A stretch of 64,000 bases of DNA. Origin: Micropterix aruncella. Its lineage: Eukaryota > Arthropoda > Insecta > Lepidoptera > Micropterigidae. The stretch spans positions 18,734,843 through 18,798,842 of the forward strand of contig OX155955.1 in NCBI GenBank assembly GCA_944548615.1, given 5' to 3'. The notes under the pieces are model-generated. The model was given only the letters and a program-made list of their open reading frames with translations, was not told where the DNA came from and ran no database searches. Below are positions 35,735-47,469 of this stretch, one piece after another; within the stretch, counting starts at the first letter, position 1; each line of letters opens with the position of its first letter. Both the position numbers and the translations under genes were made by a program.

Positions 35735-36297
35735 TTGGAAGCTAATGGGCCTGTTGCAGATGGCCACTAAGTCGCATATGTTCAGAATCGGTCAGACTCA
35801 CGGGTCAACACTCATCCGGCGGCCTTCACGTATGAAGTGCGAGCCCGGGTAGTACTCTGGCCTGAGGGCCAGTTTCCCCCAAAAGTCAATCTTCTGGCGC
35901 TCCTGGGCGGTTTTCGCAACGTTCGGCGTCAGTTAATTGATTGTGCATTCTGACTAACAGTCGGGGGAGTCTACTGAAAACTATACTGTCTCCTATAGAG
36001 CGGGGGTAATTGTTCACCTTAGGGCGACTGCTCTTAAAAACGACTATTGGCTACCCGATCCCGGTTAACATTCGGTAGACACCGTTTCACCGCTACGTAA
36101 GGTAGAGCAGTAAGGGCGTGAGTGTCGTCCGTCGCGGTTAAGGCGTTTGCCTCTTACGGGCATGTGGCGGAGCTTGACGGTGGACGGTTCAATCCTAAGT
36201 CTTCTGCGCTTACCTCACGGGAGACAGAACGATCAAATTACGTTAAAACTTTCTGAGGTGACGGGTTCGCCCGTTCTAGTCGACAGCAATTTAATAA
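35735..36297 (+). repeat. Interspersed repeat family B, copy B6
   Basis: It starts at GGAAGCTAATGGGCCTGTTG, as in B1, and follows the common body: CGGTCAGACTCACGGGTCAA, GCGCTCCTGGGCGGTTTTCG, CTATAGAGCGGGGGTAATTG, GCGACTGCTCTTAAAAACGA, TTAAGGCGTTTGCCTCTTAC. Part of the central body (around 36070-36110) is deleted. The 3' end has the intact hairpin ACGGGTTCGCCCGT (36260-36273) and ends near TCGACAGC. Confidence 0.75.
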
Positions 36298-36660
36298 CCT
36301 ATATAATCAATGTTAATATCATCGCTGTCACTATTCAAAACCAGATGACAGAGAAGGAAGCAAAAAGAATTCCCTTTCTCTTTTTCTCCCTCTGTGTCTA
36401 AGCAATCCGAATTTTAATTTGCTCAATTCTGCGAATGAAGGAATCTCGATCTCGGCCAAGTAAGTTATAATTGAATATTATTCGAACTCCGTTATCAAAC
36501 GGAATCCTATTGCCATTTCTCCGAGCAGATGTTTGTTTCTCCGGGAATCTTGCTCAAATTTCTCGTCTTATTAAAACTCACCCTCAAAAGTAATATCTTT
36601 CCTTTTTAAATCGATAAACTTCGTCCATCGATTATAAAATCTTAACAAAATTCTTACAGC
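36298..36660. other. No supported feature
   Basis: AT-rich spacer between B6 and the Harbinger-like element. Confidence 0.4.
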
Positions 36661-37519
36661 CTTACCAATAAACGAGTTGTAAAATTTATACCTCTGTTAT
36701 TACTAGGTATAAGAAAATCTGTGACCAATAAACGCGGTATAGCTTACACCACTGATCATCTCGGGTATAAGCATGGAATAGTGGTACTGGATTTCCATCC
36801 GCACTATAACTCCGCTATACCACCCCTAGGCCAGGTATAACAGCGGTTTAACGGAGTATTAACTTAAAAATGGCCGACCGGCGTAACAGCTGTTTCAAAC
36901 TGACAGCCACCTGACAGCCGCGGACGTGGAGCTTCTCGTTCGCGAATCGTGCGCTTTCGTCGTAATAGCCGTGTTACGACGAGGATACGCCTTTTATACT
37001 GCTGTGAAATCCTGCGTTTTAGCCGAATAATGGATTTTGTCGACTTGGATGATATGATCGATCTGGATTTATTGGAAGAAATCAAAATGCGTCGTGATAG
37101 GCGACCAAAAATTTACAAATTGCGATACGACCCGTTCGATTTGGATGATTACAATTTTAAAACTAAATATCGTTTCACTAAGCCATACGCCGCAAGAATC
37201 ATCGATATCCTGAGAGCTGACCTGCAAAATACCACTATAAATTCAATCAGCATTCGCGTAACAAAACAATGGGCAAGGGCTTTCTGACAACAAAAAGTGA
37301 CATTTCATGTGCATTTCATGCCGCTTCAGTTGGCCACACTGCTTCCAAGCGGGCGTTGCCATGCTAGAAATATGACTTGTCTTTGGTTTCAGGGAGTAGT
37401 TATAACCGCGTTATAACTGATTTATTGGTCACGATTTTACAACTTCGTTATAACTCGGCTATACCGGGTATAACAATAACAAGGGTTTAACGCGGTTATA
37501 AGATAATTTTATTGGTAAG
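36661..37519 (+). mobile_element. PIF/Harbinger-like DNA transposon, deletion derivative
   Basis: Its 12-base terminal inverted repeats CTTACCAATAAA (36661-36672) and TTTATTGGTAAG (37508-37519) bound an 859-base element. Near both ends there are repeats of ACCAATAAA and of 'GTTATAACCGCGTTA'-like sequence, typical subterminal decoration. The interior encodes the N-terminal part of a Harbinger-type transposase (37030-37287). The expected 3-base target duplication is not clear, because TTA/TAA lies inside the palindromic-looking ends. The size and short ORF indicate that most of the transposase gene and any second (Myb-like) gene are gone. Confidence 0.65.
37030..37287 (+). pseudogene. N-terminal fragment of a HARBI1-like transposase
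   Basis: Starting at the ATG at 37030, 85 codons include an acidic N-terminus (MDFVDLDDMIDLDLLEEIK), then YDPFDLDDYNFKTKYRFTKP and RIIDILRADLQ. 'F...F..RYRFSK....I...L..DL' is the conserved start of PIF/Harbinger nucleases (HARBI1 family). Family members continue for about 250 more residues with a DDE triad, and here the frame stops at 37287 before any catalytic residue. An in-frame extension upstream to 36949 has no added support. Confidence 0.65.
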
Positions 37520-38370
37520 AGTGTTAGAGTTTAAGGATACACGAGTCAGGAACGATTACCCGATATCTTGTTGAATGTAATGCATAGAAAAACTAGAATA
37601 TACCACGCAACCAGCCAGAGAAATCGATAGAGGAATAGAAAGAGAAAGCTGCATATGGGCCCTCTATATCCTTGATTAGTCGCGCACGCGCGGGACACAC
37701 GTAAATATATACTGAGTGCAACGCTTCGAGGCCATAATTTATTTTATTTTATTTATTTTAAACAACATGATTTACAGTTTAAACGATATGAATATTAGGA
37801 TACGCATCAGCGTATCAATTACTATCATATCAACTCAGTATAATAATCAGATACGTGTAATTAGCACCCGTTCAGAGTACACCTGAGTTTCTCACCCGAC
37901 AGTTCCAATTAGACAATTTCTTAATTACATTCCTCATGAGGGGAGAACGCGATCCAAACGCGCTGATAAATCAAAGTCAATTCAACTTTGCTCATTACCG
38001 TAATTTGCTCAATTTGGAATGTTAATTTTGACATTTGACGCGACTATCTATGTAATTTGTCATGTACTTGTGCTTTTAAGGCCTGATACTAAAAGAGTTC
38101 TAGTCGTGCTAAGTGAAACTAATAATAGCGAAATAACCGAAATAATTAATTTAATTATTAATTAATGGAAATCATTTCGTACTTAGAATTGGACGTACCT
38201 ATAAGAAAATAAGGATGTTCAGAATGGGAAATTTAATCTAACTCTATCAGCAAATAGATAGTCGACTACGCAAAAACCGCCGTTATCGAACCGCTGACCT
38301 ATAACAAATATTGTTTTAAGCCATCACCTTGAACCCATAGTCCCGTAAAATACAACTATATAATAAATAT
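37520..38370. other. No supported feature
   Basis: AT-rich unassigned sequence with no ORF over 60 codons. Confidence 0.4.
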
Positions 38371-38582
38371 TATAAATAGGATAGAAAACGAATTTACCGC
38401 GTGAAATTTATAGGACCCGACGTTTCGGTGACGTTGCAGCCGCCGTTGTCTAGGGTAGACTGTCTACCCTAGACAACGGCGGCTGCAAGTCACCGAAACG
38501 TCGGGTCCTACAAATTTGACGCGGTAAATTCGTTTTCTATCCTATTTATAATGTCAAACAACCGCGATAGTCTTCGATTTTA
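38371..38582. mobile_element. Fold-back element family F, copy F1 (near-perfect palindrome)
   Basis: Arms of about 90 bases run from TATAAATAGGATAGAAAACG through ACCGCGTGAAATT, GGACCCGACGTTTCGGTGAC, GCAGCCGCCGTTGTCTAGGG and TAGAC. They meet at a single-base centre (38461) and read back in reverse, with about one small indel. Outside the palindrome, the right side continues TTATAATGTCAAACAACCGC, which is shared with copies F2 and F3, so it belongs to the element. No coding capacity. A MITE-like or fold-back element is the best description. Confidence 0.8.
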
Positions 38583-39468
38583 TATATAATAAATGTAATA
38601 TAATTTCATTTTATTCGGAAGACCAACATTACATAATAAGATATATATATAGGTGACGTTGCCACGAGATGTATTCATTTTTTGTTATTGAAGCAATGTA
38701 TAAAATATTTTTGTGCATAGTTCCTAAGCTGAAATTCTTTACTCAATTTTTATATTTGCATTACTAAAATAAATAAAATAATTTAAATCTTCGCTCTGCT
38801 TAATACATTTTGTTATTTCAACAATAATATTATGGTTTTTTTTAAAGGTTTTTTATATCTCTCGGACGCATAAAGAATCCCCTTCTTAATATCGCAGCAC
38901 CGCCCGACATTACCTACTATGTTATCTTAACTGCAATAATAATTCATTGAATTTGTATGCACAATCGGCTCATACTGGCAGGATATATTAATATGAAAAG
39001 CACTTGATAATTTCCATTGCGTTATCCGCAATGACATTTACCCTTCTTCCGAAACTGGCCATCTGAATTTATGGCAAACCGATAGGAATAAAAGAGAAAT
39101 GCCACTGTAATGTGTGTACGTGACGGTAATGTTTCGTCATAAAAATGGGCCGCATCTGTAGCAAATATACGCCCTCGATAGATATCTACAAATAGTATGA
39201 GAGCCCATTGCATCTGGCACACAATTCTACTTTTTATTAAGAAATTTCATAATTTAGTTATTTATGGTAATGTACATAATTTGCAACAAGCTTAACAGAA
39301 ATCATAGTTAATATCTACACTTAAACAAATAATACAATTTAACAACAAAAAAAACCACAGCAAGATATATCACGCTTATATGTGATGATAGTTCCGTGCT
39401 GCCCAACTAAGTAATAACTTGTTCCAGGGCAATCATTTTAAACATGTGGAGATTAAGCCTAGACTTTG
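38583..39468. other. No supported feature
   Basis: AT-rich sequence. A 66-codon minus frame (39022-39222) is not recognised. Confidence 0.4.
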
Positions 39469-39740
39469 AGTTTGTTTAAAAGCAGTGAGGAGGTTTATTG
39501 CCATAAGACAATCTCTTATAACCCACCCTACTATGATGTGTTATCACCCTACTATATGTATATGTGCGTGTAACGTGTGTGTAAGTGTCTGTCTTGTTAT
39601 TGCATTCAATCGATAGAAATTAAAATGCAATTCCGGTAATTTTATCCCAACGGAAAATGGTGACCTATTCGGAAATCGAGCCCGGAACCTTACAATGTAA
39701 GATCAGTCGACCTAACCACTATGCCACTAGGCCATAAGTC
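39469..39740 (-). mobile_element. tRNA-derived SINE, copy S2
   Basis: Minus-strand orientation: the tRNA-like head lies at 39740-39670 with a decayed B box (GGGCTCGATTTCCG) and an A-box-like AGTGGTTAGGTCGAC. The body then reads CATTTTCCGTTGGGATAAAA, GCAATAACAAGACAGACACT, and ends with GAGATTGTCTTATGGCAATA near the GTTTGTTT tail. It is more diverged than the other two copies. Confidence 0.8.
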
Positions 39741-39844
39741 GAGGGTATTAAAACTTTATGTCCTTCAAATTAAGTTTAATAGCGTCTGAGAGACTCTTTT
39801 TTAACAGCAGGGCTTATCCAGATTGATTTAATAATAAATACAAA

Positions 39845-40075
39845 TGCTATATAAATAAAATAAAAAACGAAATTACTGCGTGAATTTTGTAGCACCGTTG
39901 TCTAGGGTAGACTGAAAGAGCTGTCAATGCGGTATGCGGATTACCCGCGGAACAACAGATTCCAGGACAATAGCGGCTGCAACGCCGCTGAAACGTCGGG
40001 TGCTACAAAATTTACGCTGTAAATTCGTTTTTTATCTTATTTATAATGTCAAACAACCGCGACAGTCTACGATTT
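39845..40075. mobile_element. Fold-back element family F, copy F2
   Basis: The outer arms (AAATAAAATAAAAAACGAAA, ACTGCGTGAATTTTGTAGCA and the matching right arm TGCTACAAAATTTACGCTGT) pair with each other. The centre holds TAGACTGAAAGAGCTGTCAA, TGCGGTATGCGG, TTACCCGCGGAACAA and CAATAGCGGCTGCAACG. The right end again runs TTATAATGTCAAACAACCGC, then GACAGTCTACGATT. The copy is longer than F1 because the centre is retained. Confidence 0.8.
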
Positions 40076-40639
40076 CACACAAATGCTGTATGTTTTTTAC
40101 AAAAATCTTCCTATTGTTAATTTTAACTATTATTTATATTTTCTATTAGTTAGTAGTTAATTATAACTATTATTATTTATAGTTATTTAATATATAGTAT
40201 ATATATTTACTGTCACCCAAAAAACTACCATTTAAAAAAAACTAAAATAAACAACTTACGCAAGTTAAGTCTTGAGAGAGTATTTTGACATGAGATGGCT
40301 CTGATTCACGGGACAAGTGGTGTTGAGTAAACTGCAGAAAGCTTCCAGACTATCTAGAGAAATACGAATCGATATTATCCCCCGCTTAGCATAATGTGAT
40401 GCCATATCAAATGTCCGTTAGAAGAAAGTGTTTCGTGGCGATTGCTTTGCTCCGATTCATGCCGCGTGATACGTTATTTATGTAATGTATCTATAGCCAA
40501 TTGAATAAAAAATATTTTTGCAATACATTTTCTTTTTTTTTATGTACTGAGATGGCTCTACCACTACCAGGATATCATTTAGTAGTTCACATAGTGACAA
40601 TCATCGCGACTGCAGAGTATGACAGCGAAGTAGATTTAA
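40076..40639. other. No supported feature
   Basis: AT-rich spacer with no recognised feature. Confidence 0.4.
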
Positions 40640-41040
40640 GATTTTTACTTTACCGGCCTATCAACCGATGAGGAGGTAAAGTATTGTGAACGCGCAAAAA
40701 AAATGTGTTGAAAACGGATATAGATTTTGACCCGCCCTCCACCCCCCCCCCCTCCCCCGATAAGACTAATACAATTTTCAGACTAAGGTCTGTCTGTATG
40801 TATGTCTGGCCGTGTGTATTCCTCCACGATAGCGCCCAAACGCTTCAACCGGTTGAGCTGAAATTGGCATGCAGCAATCATTCGGCGCATTAGTCATACT
40901 TAAATCTCGAAACATTGACTTGAATTTCGGTACAGAGATGCCTTGTTGGACCGAATTTCTGTGAGAGAAAAGCCGGCTCTGACATTACATATTTATGTAT
41001 TTTTGTACATTACATACTTGGTACATATTTTAATATTGTG
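40640..41040 (+). repeat. Interspersed repeat family A, copy A2
   Basis: It begins CCGGCCTATCAACCGATGAG, GAGGTAAAGTATTGTGAACG, then a C-rich run (CCACCCCCCCCCCTCCC), GACTAA, CTGTCTGTATGTATGTCTGG, TATTCCTCCACGATAGCGCC, CAACCGGTTGAGCTGAAATT and GACTTGAATTTCGGTACAGA. It shows the uninterrupted AGTATTGTGAACG site into which a SINE inserted in copy A3. Confidence 0.7.
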
Positions 41041-41275
41041 GGTCGTTAGTTTGAGGTGCGGCGGAAGCTGTTTTGTTTAGCGCGTCCTCCTCCATCGCTG
41101 CCAGAATTAATACTGACACGATAAATATCGACAAAAGACTAGACGCTCGATATGTATCGCGCGATATTTGATCCAGATCTTGGATTTCTAGAAATTCGGT
41201 GATCCGTATCACGAGCCGCAATACGCTATACTACACGCTCGATAAATATCATAATCCTGGATAACGATTCAAATG
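41041..41275. other. Short unassigned spacer
   Basis: A 63-codon minus frame here is not recognised. Confidence 0.4.
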
Positions 41276-41640
41276 TAATAATAATAATAATAAAAAGCTT
41301 TATTCGTTAAAAAAACCGAGCCTATTGCCTGCAGGCAATATTTTAGAGCTGTATGAACATTGTTTGCGAGCTGATACTAACTTAATCTATATAAAGAGTT
41401 TGAAGAAGTCAAAAAAAAGATTAAGATAAAATATACATTTAACTCTTTGTCGGCACAGAATGTGCCACATCAAAATAAACTAACAAAAGGACGCAAAGGT
41501 TTAAAAAGGATGAGAATAGTAAAAGAAAGGTAATCTATGTGGAAGATTTCAAACGGTCTTTAGAAAACATTTTATGCTTTGCGCGGTTCTCACATTTTTC
41601 GGCAAAGCATTCCAAGGATAGGCTCCATGCACGGTGAAAG
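41276..41640 (-). pseudogene. LINE 3' end relic with (TTA)n tail
   Basis: On the minus strand, one frame reads AYPWNALPKNVRTAQSIKCF then LKTV, the 'WN.LP..VR...S...FK' motif near the end of many LINE ORF2 proteins. It is followed by a roughly 300-base 3' UTR, AATAAAGC and a (TTA)n tail, seen on the plus strand as AATAATAATAATAATAATAA at 41277-41294. Only the last few dozen codons survive. Confidence 0.55.
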
Positions 41641-43890
41641 AGAGAGAGAAGTTGATGCTGTAAACAAGGAAGAGAGTAGTAGGTTATCTTATGATCTCAA
41701 ATGGCGTCCATATATTCGTCCAAATATCACGATTAAAAATCGAGTGTGTAGCATTATTAAAATGGCGCATTTGTGACTATGCAATGTAATTGAACTATTG
41801 TAAACTCAAAATTTCAGTCTTTGAATGTTGTTGCTTTTCAAATTTATACGTTTTTAACGTAGTTTCTTTCATACGCGTCCGGCGGACTGAACGGTCTGTG
41901 ATAAGCATTGAGAGCGCCCTGCAGCGGGCCGTCCACAACAATAGCTGGAGATTGATAGGAGGTTGAGGTTGCGGTAGAACCGGAGCAGGGCGAACGGAAG
42001 GGGATAGGTTAGGGGGTGGCCTTTGTGCGCAGCCACTCGCGAGACAGATGACCTAGATCGAGATAAAGAATTCGCGCTTCCTCTTTTTGCGGACAGACGG
42101 AGCGGTCACGTCGGCGTCGCGGTCGGTCTTCCCCCCCCCCCCCCCCCCCCTTCCGATAGGGGTGGTTGCGACCCTTAATAGACATAACCGGATTCGTTCA
42201 CCGTTTGACATCGTGCCGGCTGCCTCCTCCAGGCAACCACACATGCGTGTCGCCACGCGACGCTTTCAAGATGCGGCACGAGCGATATCTTATTTAAGAG
42301 CCTTATTACAAAATAGCGTAGGTATTCTTTTAAAATGAGTTGAAAAAATGAACGCATTTTTTTTTGGATGTAACTATAAAAGATAGGATAAATAAATAAA
42401 TAAATAAATAAATAACTATTCAACCCTGGGAGAAAACCGCGGCACTGAGCGCTCTTCTCTTGCGCAAGCAAATATATACACAATTTCTAATTGTTTTTTG
42501 CAGTGTTTTCTCCTTTTTAATGACAATAATTTATATTATGTCGTATTGCTAAAAGAGTGAACTTTAATATAGTATAAGTATTATATAAGAATATTATTTT
42601 GTTTCTGAGAAAATTAGAATGATACAGGAAGAATTTTTTTTAATTTTGTGTAATTGTAAGTAATGTATACCTTAGATATGTGGTCAAAAAACGAAAAAAT
42701 AAAGCCGTAGTGTACATCAAGAATACATGACGGACATAAAAAAAAATAGTATACGGTTTTCGTTGTAGTGATATTACTGTATTAAGGAGCTCAAAGTTTG
42801 CCTTCCGAGCGTTTTACGAATAACGACTTTCGGAAAATGGGCTGAATAAGTAAATAATATTCGTTATATCTAAAATTAAAGGCCGCTATGGTCAACATCA
42901 AGAAATGGTCCAGGTAATTCAGTAATTAAAGTTTGTAGAAATCTCTTCATTTCTTGGAATTAGAACGCCAAAAATCCACTTTTCTTGCCTTTCTGGAAAA
43001 AATATGTGATAGGGCTCTTAATACTAGCATGCGCCCCGCGGTTTCAGCCGCGTGGTGATGGAAAATTGTGATAATGATGATAGAAAACTATATATCTTTA
43101 TAAATTATAGCCTATGTGTTATTCTGAAGTTGTTTTTGCGTGAAAGAGTAACAAACATCCATACATACATTCTTACAAACTTTCGCATTTATAATAGTAG
43201 TAGGATGTATTTGCATGCCAATTTGACTATAATACCGTTATTTGTGAGTGTCTTCTTGTGAGTGTCTTATTTGTGAGCGTATTATCTCTTTAACTATTTA
43301 TGCAGTAGAAGGGAAATTATATGCAGTAAAAGGGAAAAGTCTTTTGTTTTAAATACTTGAGACGATAAATTTACTTATTTTGATAAGAATTCATAATTGC
43401 TGATAATATGACCAATAAACATGACCAATAAACATGATTTAAATTATTTTTTAATATAAAATACTAATTTTTGTGACTTAAATATAAAGTTAGACATATG
43501 CTGTCGCTGACTTTTTTGTAGGCATTATCAAGCTCTACAACTTTTCTTTAGAACTTAATAATATATCTCTCATCGTTAAGGCAGCGTTAGTTAGAAATGT
43601 TTTCGTTCGACCGTTTTTTCCGACTTACTTTGAAAATCCGACTACCACGAAAAAGTCTTTTCATTTTTCGGATTAAAATATAGCCTATGACACTCACAAA
43701 TAGCGTGGCTTTCTAATGGTGAAAGAATTTTCAAAATTGGTTCAGTAGATCCAGAGATTACTTCCTACAACGTCACAAACTTTACCTCTTTATAATATTA
43801 GTATAGATGTAGAAAAGGGATAGCGTTCCCGTTCTGTCACCATATTAAATAGACTAATTGCAAATGGGCATACCTTAATTTTTCCTATAC
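41641..43890. other. Mostly unassigned; C22 run near 42130-42151
   Basis: The stretch contains a homopolymer C run (about 42129-42150), (AAAT)n at 42388-42413, and AT-rich sequence. Open frames near 42053-42483 on both strands overlap the C run and have no domain. Confidence 0.4.
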
Positions 43891-44800
43891 TTTCCCGGTC
43901 CACCAACCGACGAGGAGGGAAAGTATTGTTTGTTTGTTTATAGTCTTTATTGTGAAATTTCACAATAGGCGGGTATATTGTCATACGACAATCTCTTCCA
44001 ACCAACCCTACTTACTATGAAGTGTTTATATGTATGTATGCGTGTAACACGCGCGAAGTTTGTGTCTTGTTATTGCATTCGATCGACAGAATTGAAATGC
44101 AATTCCGTTGCTATTCGACAGAATTGAAAATGGTAACCCAGCTGGGAATCGAACCCGGGACCTTGCAAAGTAATATCAGGTAACCTAACCACTATGATAC
44201 TGGGTTTTGTTATTGTGAACGCAATAAACATTTTTTTCGAGATGAAAACGGAAATATATATTTTGAACCCCCTGAGACGATTAAGACCATTTGCATATTG
44301 AAGTCTGTCTGAGTTTCTATGTGTGTGTATGTATTCCTCTGCGATATAGCCCAAACGCTTAATCCGATTGAGCTGAAATTCGCAATGCAGGCATCATTTT
44401 GTCATGGCAAGCGTTGCTAAAGTTGTGGTTAAAATCGGTGCACCAGGGGCGCACTATTCAAATTTTAATCTCTAAATATTGGACTTAAGGATTTTATTTT
44501 TTTTACACAGATGCCTTATTTGGCCGAAATCACATTGTGAAATTTGGTTGAAGAAACTCACATTCGAGCTACAATAATAATATTTACATTCCGCCATACA
44601 TTTTAATCAAATATTAACACCTCATGCGGCGTTTCTCGGCTAAGGGCCAACATATGGAACGGGACCCAGCCGGGTTCGTCCGCCGACCGATAGAGGGCAC
44701 CCATCGATTTTATTTATGAAATTAATATCAGGATAAAATCGGTCCTAGGCTTCGCGGCATAGCCTAGCGGTACTTGCCGAGAAAGTTTTGGGGTGATTTA
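43891..44800 (+). repeat. Interspersed repeat family A, copy A3, interrupted by a SINE
   Basis: It starts TTTCCCGGTCCACCAACCGA, CGAGGAGGGAAAGTATTGT, is split by the SINE at 43930-44210, and resumes TATTGTGAACGCAATAAACA, TTTTGAACCCCCTGAGACGA, TATTCCTCTGCGATATAGCC, AATCCGATTGAGCTGAAATT, ATTTTGTCATGGCAAGCGTT. The distal part shares CATTCCGCC, CATGCGGCG, GGGTTCGTCCGCCGACCGA and a TTGCCGAGAAAGTTTTGGGG end with copy A4. These two long copies put the element near 0.6 kb. Confidence 0.75.
43930..44210 (-). mobile_element. tRNA-derived SINE, copy S3 (intact, with target duplication)
   Basis: The element is 281 bases and is flanked by a direct repeat TATTGT (43924-43929 and 44211-44216). The empty site AGTATTGTGAACG is seen in A2 at 40680-40700. 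On the minus strand the head has the A-box-like TAGTGGTTAGG, B box GGTTCGATTCC and tRNA-like end AGCTGGGTTACCA. The body then runs to CACAATAAAGACTATAAACA with a (CAAA)n-type tail. This is the reference copy for the family in this window. Confidence 0.9.
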
Positions 44801-45624
44801 ACCATTTTATTTTAATAAATTTTTATGCGAAATCGATAAGCCACGTTTTAGATATTATTGTAAAAATGTATCACTCGAGTCAAATAACCAAATGAAAAAG
44901 CGTTACTTTCACAAATCTGTATGAAATTGATCAGCGTTCTTCACTTTTTCTATGTGTGCCATAGTAATGCTGAGCCCCGTTAATATTTCCTCTTTAATCC
45001 GCTATGGTTTCTCGCTTAACTGTATTTATACAGCGTCTCGCTAGTCTCTTTGTCTCGTATCTTTAATGATGTATCTGCGGAACCCTTTCTCCATCCTTTC
45101 TCATTTTTTTATGCATTTCTCCGCCCCGTTCGCGTCTTGCCTTTTGTTGGAGAAAAGTGCTCATTCTTGAATATAGATATAATTTATAATGCACAGCGTT
45201 TCACAGTAAATTGAATTTTACGATTTCTATTATAGATTCACGAAAGGTGTCTTATACTCTTTGTATGTAAAAAAGCAGGTTGCTGTTTTAAATCGTTTAT
45301 TTATTATTTTCTTTTTCTATAGTAATAGTTTTTATTTTATTTTTGATACTAATTACTTGGAGAGTAACCACCGTGGAATTACCTGGCACAACACTGACTC
45401 GACAATATATTTTTTTTAAACTCTTGTGATCATGTCATCATTCATCATTCTACTTCAACGAAAGACTTTTTCACTGAGTTGTAAATAAATTTTCAAACCG
45501 CTCAAAATTCTCCTTTGTTTTGGATTCAAACAGCAGCTTAACTAGTTCTTATCGATGGAACTATCAAGTACCTACCCTTTAAATAATATTAAATGCAGTA
45601 TTCTTTTTATTCTGAAATCGGAGA
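44801..45624. other. No supported feature
   Basis: AT-rich sequence with no ORF over 60 codons. Confidence 0.4.
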
Positions 45625-45860
45625 CTATCGCAGTTGTTTGACATTATAAATAAGTTAAAAAACGAATTTACCACGTGAACTATGTAACACCCCACCATCG
45701 TTATAATCTATGCAGTGGCGGCAGCGGTATGCGGTCTACCCGCGGAACAAAGGATTGACAGCTCTTTCAGTCTACGCTAGAAAACGGCGGCTGCAACGTC
45801 GCCGAAACGTTGGGTGTTACAAACCTCACGCGATAAATTCGTTTTTTATATTATTCTTTG
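45625..45860. mobile_element. Fold-back element family F, copy F3
   Basis: The left arm reads CGCAGTTGTTTGACATTATA, AAAAAACGAATTTACCACGT, GTAACACC. The centre reads GCGGTATGCGGTCTACCCGC, GGAACAAAGGATTGACAGCT, CTTTCAGTCTACGC. The right arm reads GCGGCTGCAACGTCGCCGAA, ACGTTGGGTGTTAC, GCGATAAATTCGTTTTTTAT. Compared with F2 the AGACTGAAAGAGCTGTCAA block is in the opposite orientation. Confidence 0.8.
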
Positions 45861-47469
45861 CATTTGCAGGTTTTAGACGTACAACAGTTATATACACAGA
45901 CACGTATTCATTTTCTATTGAGAAGATAATTTTGTACGTAATATTGTAAGCGGGCCCATTGTACGTAACGTTTTTGACACAGTTGGGGGTTTTATTTAAT
46001 CCCTTTGTTCCCTAATACCGTTCCTGACTGACTCGTCTATTAATTAATCTTGGCTAAAGCTAAAATATCTAACTACCTTCGGCTGAAATATCTGTTTCTC
46101 TGAAGGGAAACTTCATGCAGGCCTTTCTATTAATAGAAATTGGGGATTTGGTTCAATAATTTATTTAATAACTAATAATGCTGTTGTATAAAACTAAATG
46201 CAGTAATTATAACTTTACTAACATTATATCCGGCTATAAAGTCCAAATCATTGATCATTTTGCCTGCTAATTTATATTTAACATATTATCTTGTTGATCT
46301 AATTTAAGTAAGGACTAATATATATTAGATTGTATTTGACCTACAATATATTTGCCTGTTGGGCTTTTCACACATTTGTGCGTCGAATCAAGAAATTTAG
46401 GATATATTCGTTGGTAAATTTAAACTACGGATAACTAATTGCGATTTAGGTTTGGTTATTTTGAGACTGGTTACTAGAGACTGTCAACATATTAAGTAAA
46501 TTGGCTTATCTAATCGTTTTTTTTTTCGTTTCAACAATAGAAATGGTTGTATCATCAACAATAGGTGTATCATGAAGATACATAGATGTTGATGCAAAAA
46601 TACTAAAATATAATATATACCACATCACATCACATCTCTGTCACATTGACAACCATACATTATATTTATAAATTTCTCATCTCAACTTCAAGGGCGCTTT
46701 CCTGCACATGCAATTGTCTCTCGCCATATCTCTTCAAATCTCCTCAAAGCGCAGCGCATGCACATACTTATAGGCAGCGAAGGGGAGGTAAACGCGAGAT
46801 GCAGCAGCGCTATAAGACTGTATTCCTTATCTTTCTCTCTCTCTCTCACTCACTCTCTTCTTTACCAAAAGAGGAGGAATCCTCGGAGATTACGGACAGC
46901 TGAGATTGCCGGCGTACTCGTAAAAGTAAAGAGAAGATATGACCATCACATGAATACGTTAATCTAATATGGGACATTATGTTACTATAGATAAGAAAAT
47001 TGGAGCGATAAGCTTCGACGGCTGCAGACTTCAGATGCTTGAAAATTCAAACTAAACCAGGCCGATATCACAGATATGGTGACCAAAAATACAGGGAAGT
47101 TTTAGAGTTCAAATCAGAAAGATAAATTCGACACTGAAGCTGTAAAAATACACAGATAGTTTAGTAGTAGTAGTAGATGGAGTGGGGGGCTTGTTTCCAG
47201 CCCTTGATGTCACCTAGATCTGTAAGGTCTTTTGTAACTACCCACTGTGTGATTAGGTCAGTGGTCAGCTAGTAGCCCGGTACTTCTTACCAGTACAAGC
47301 AGGTCACTGACCTTCAAGTTGGGCAGATCGCTGGGTTCGAGAAAGGCTCGTCCCAGTAAACTGTGTCTTTTGGCGGCGAGCCCTGGAAACAGATAGTTTA
47401 AAGGCGGATAAAAAGATTTAGGAAGATTTAAGCACTAACACATACTATACTTAAAATACTATATTACCA
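45861..47469. other. No supported feature
   Basis: AT-rich sequence. At 46840-46860 there is a short (CT)n stretch. The minus strand at 47180-47390 might hold a worn LINE C-terminal tail (SDLPNLKVSDLLVLVRSTG), but this is too weak to call. Confidence 0.35.
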
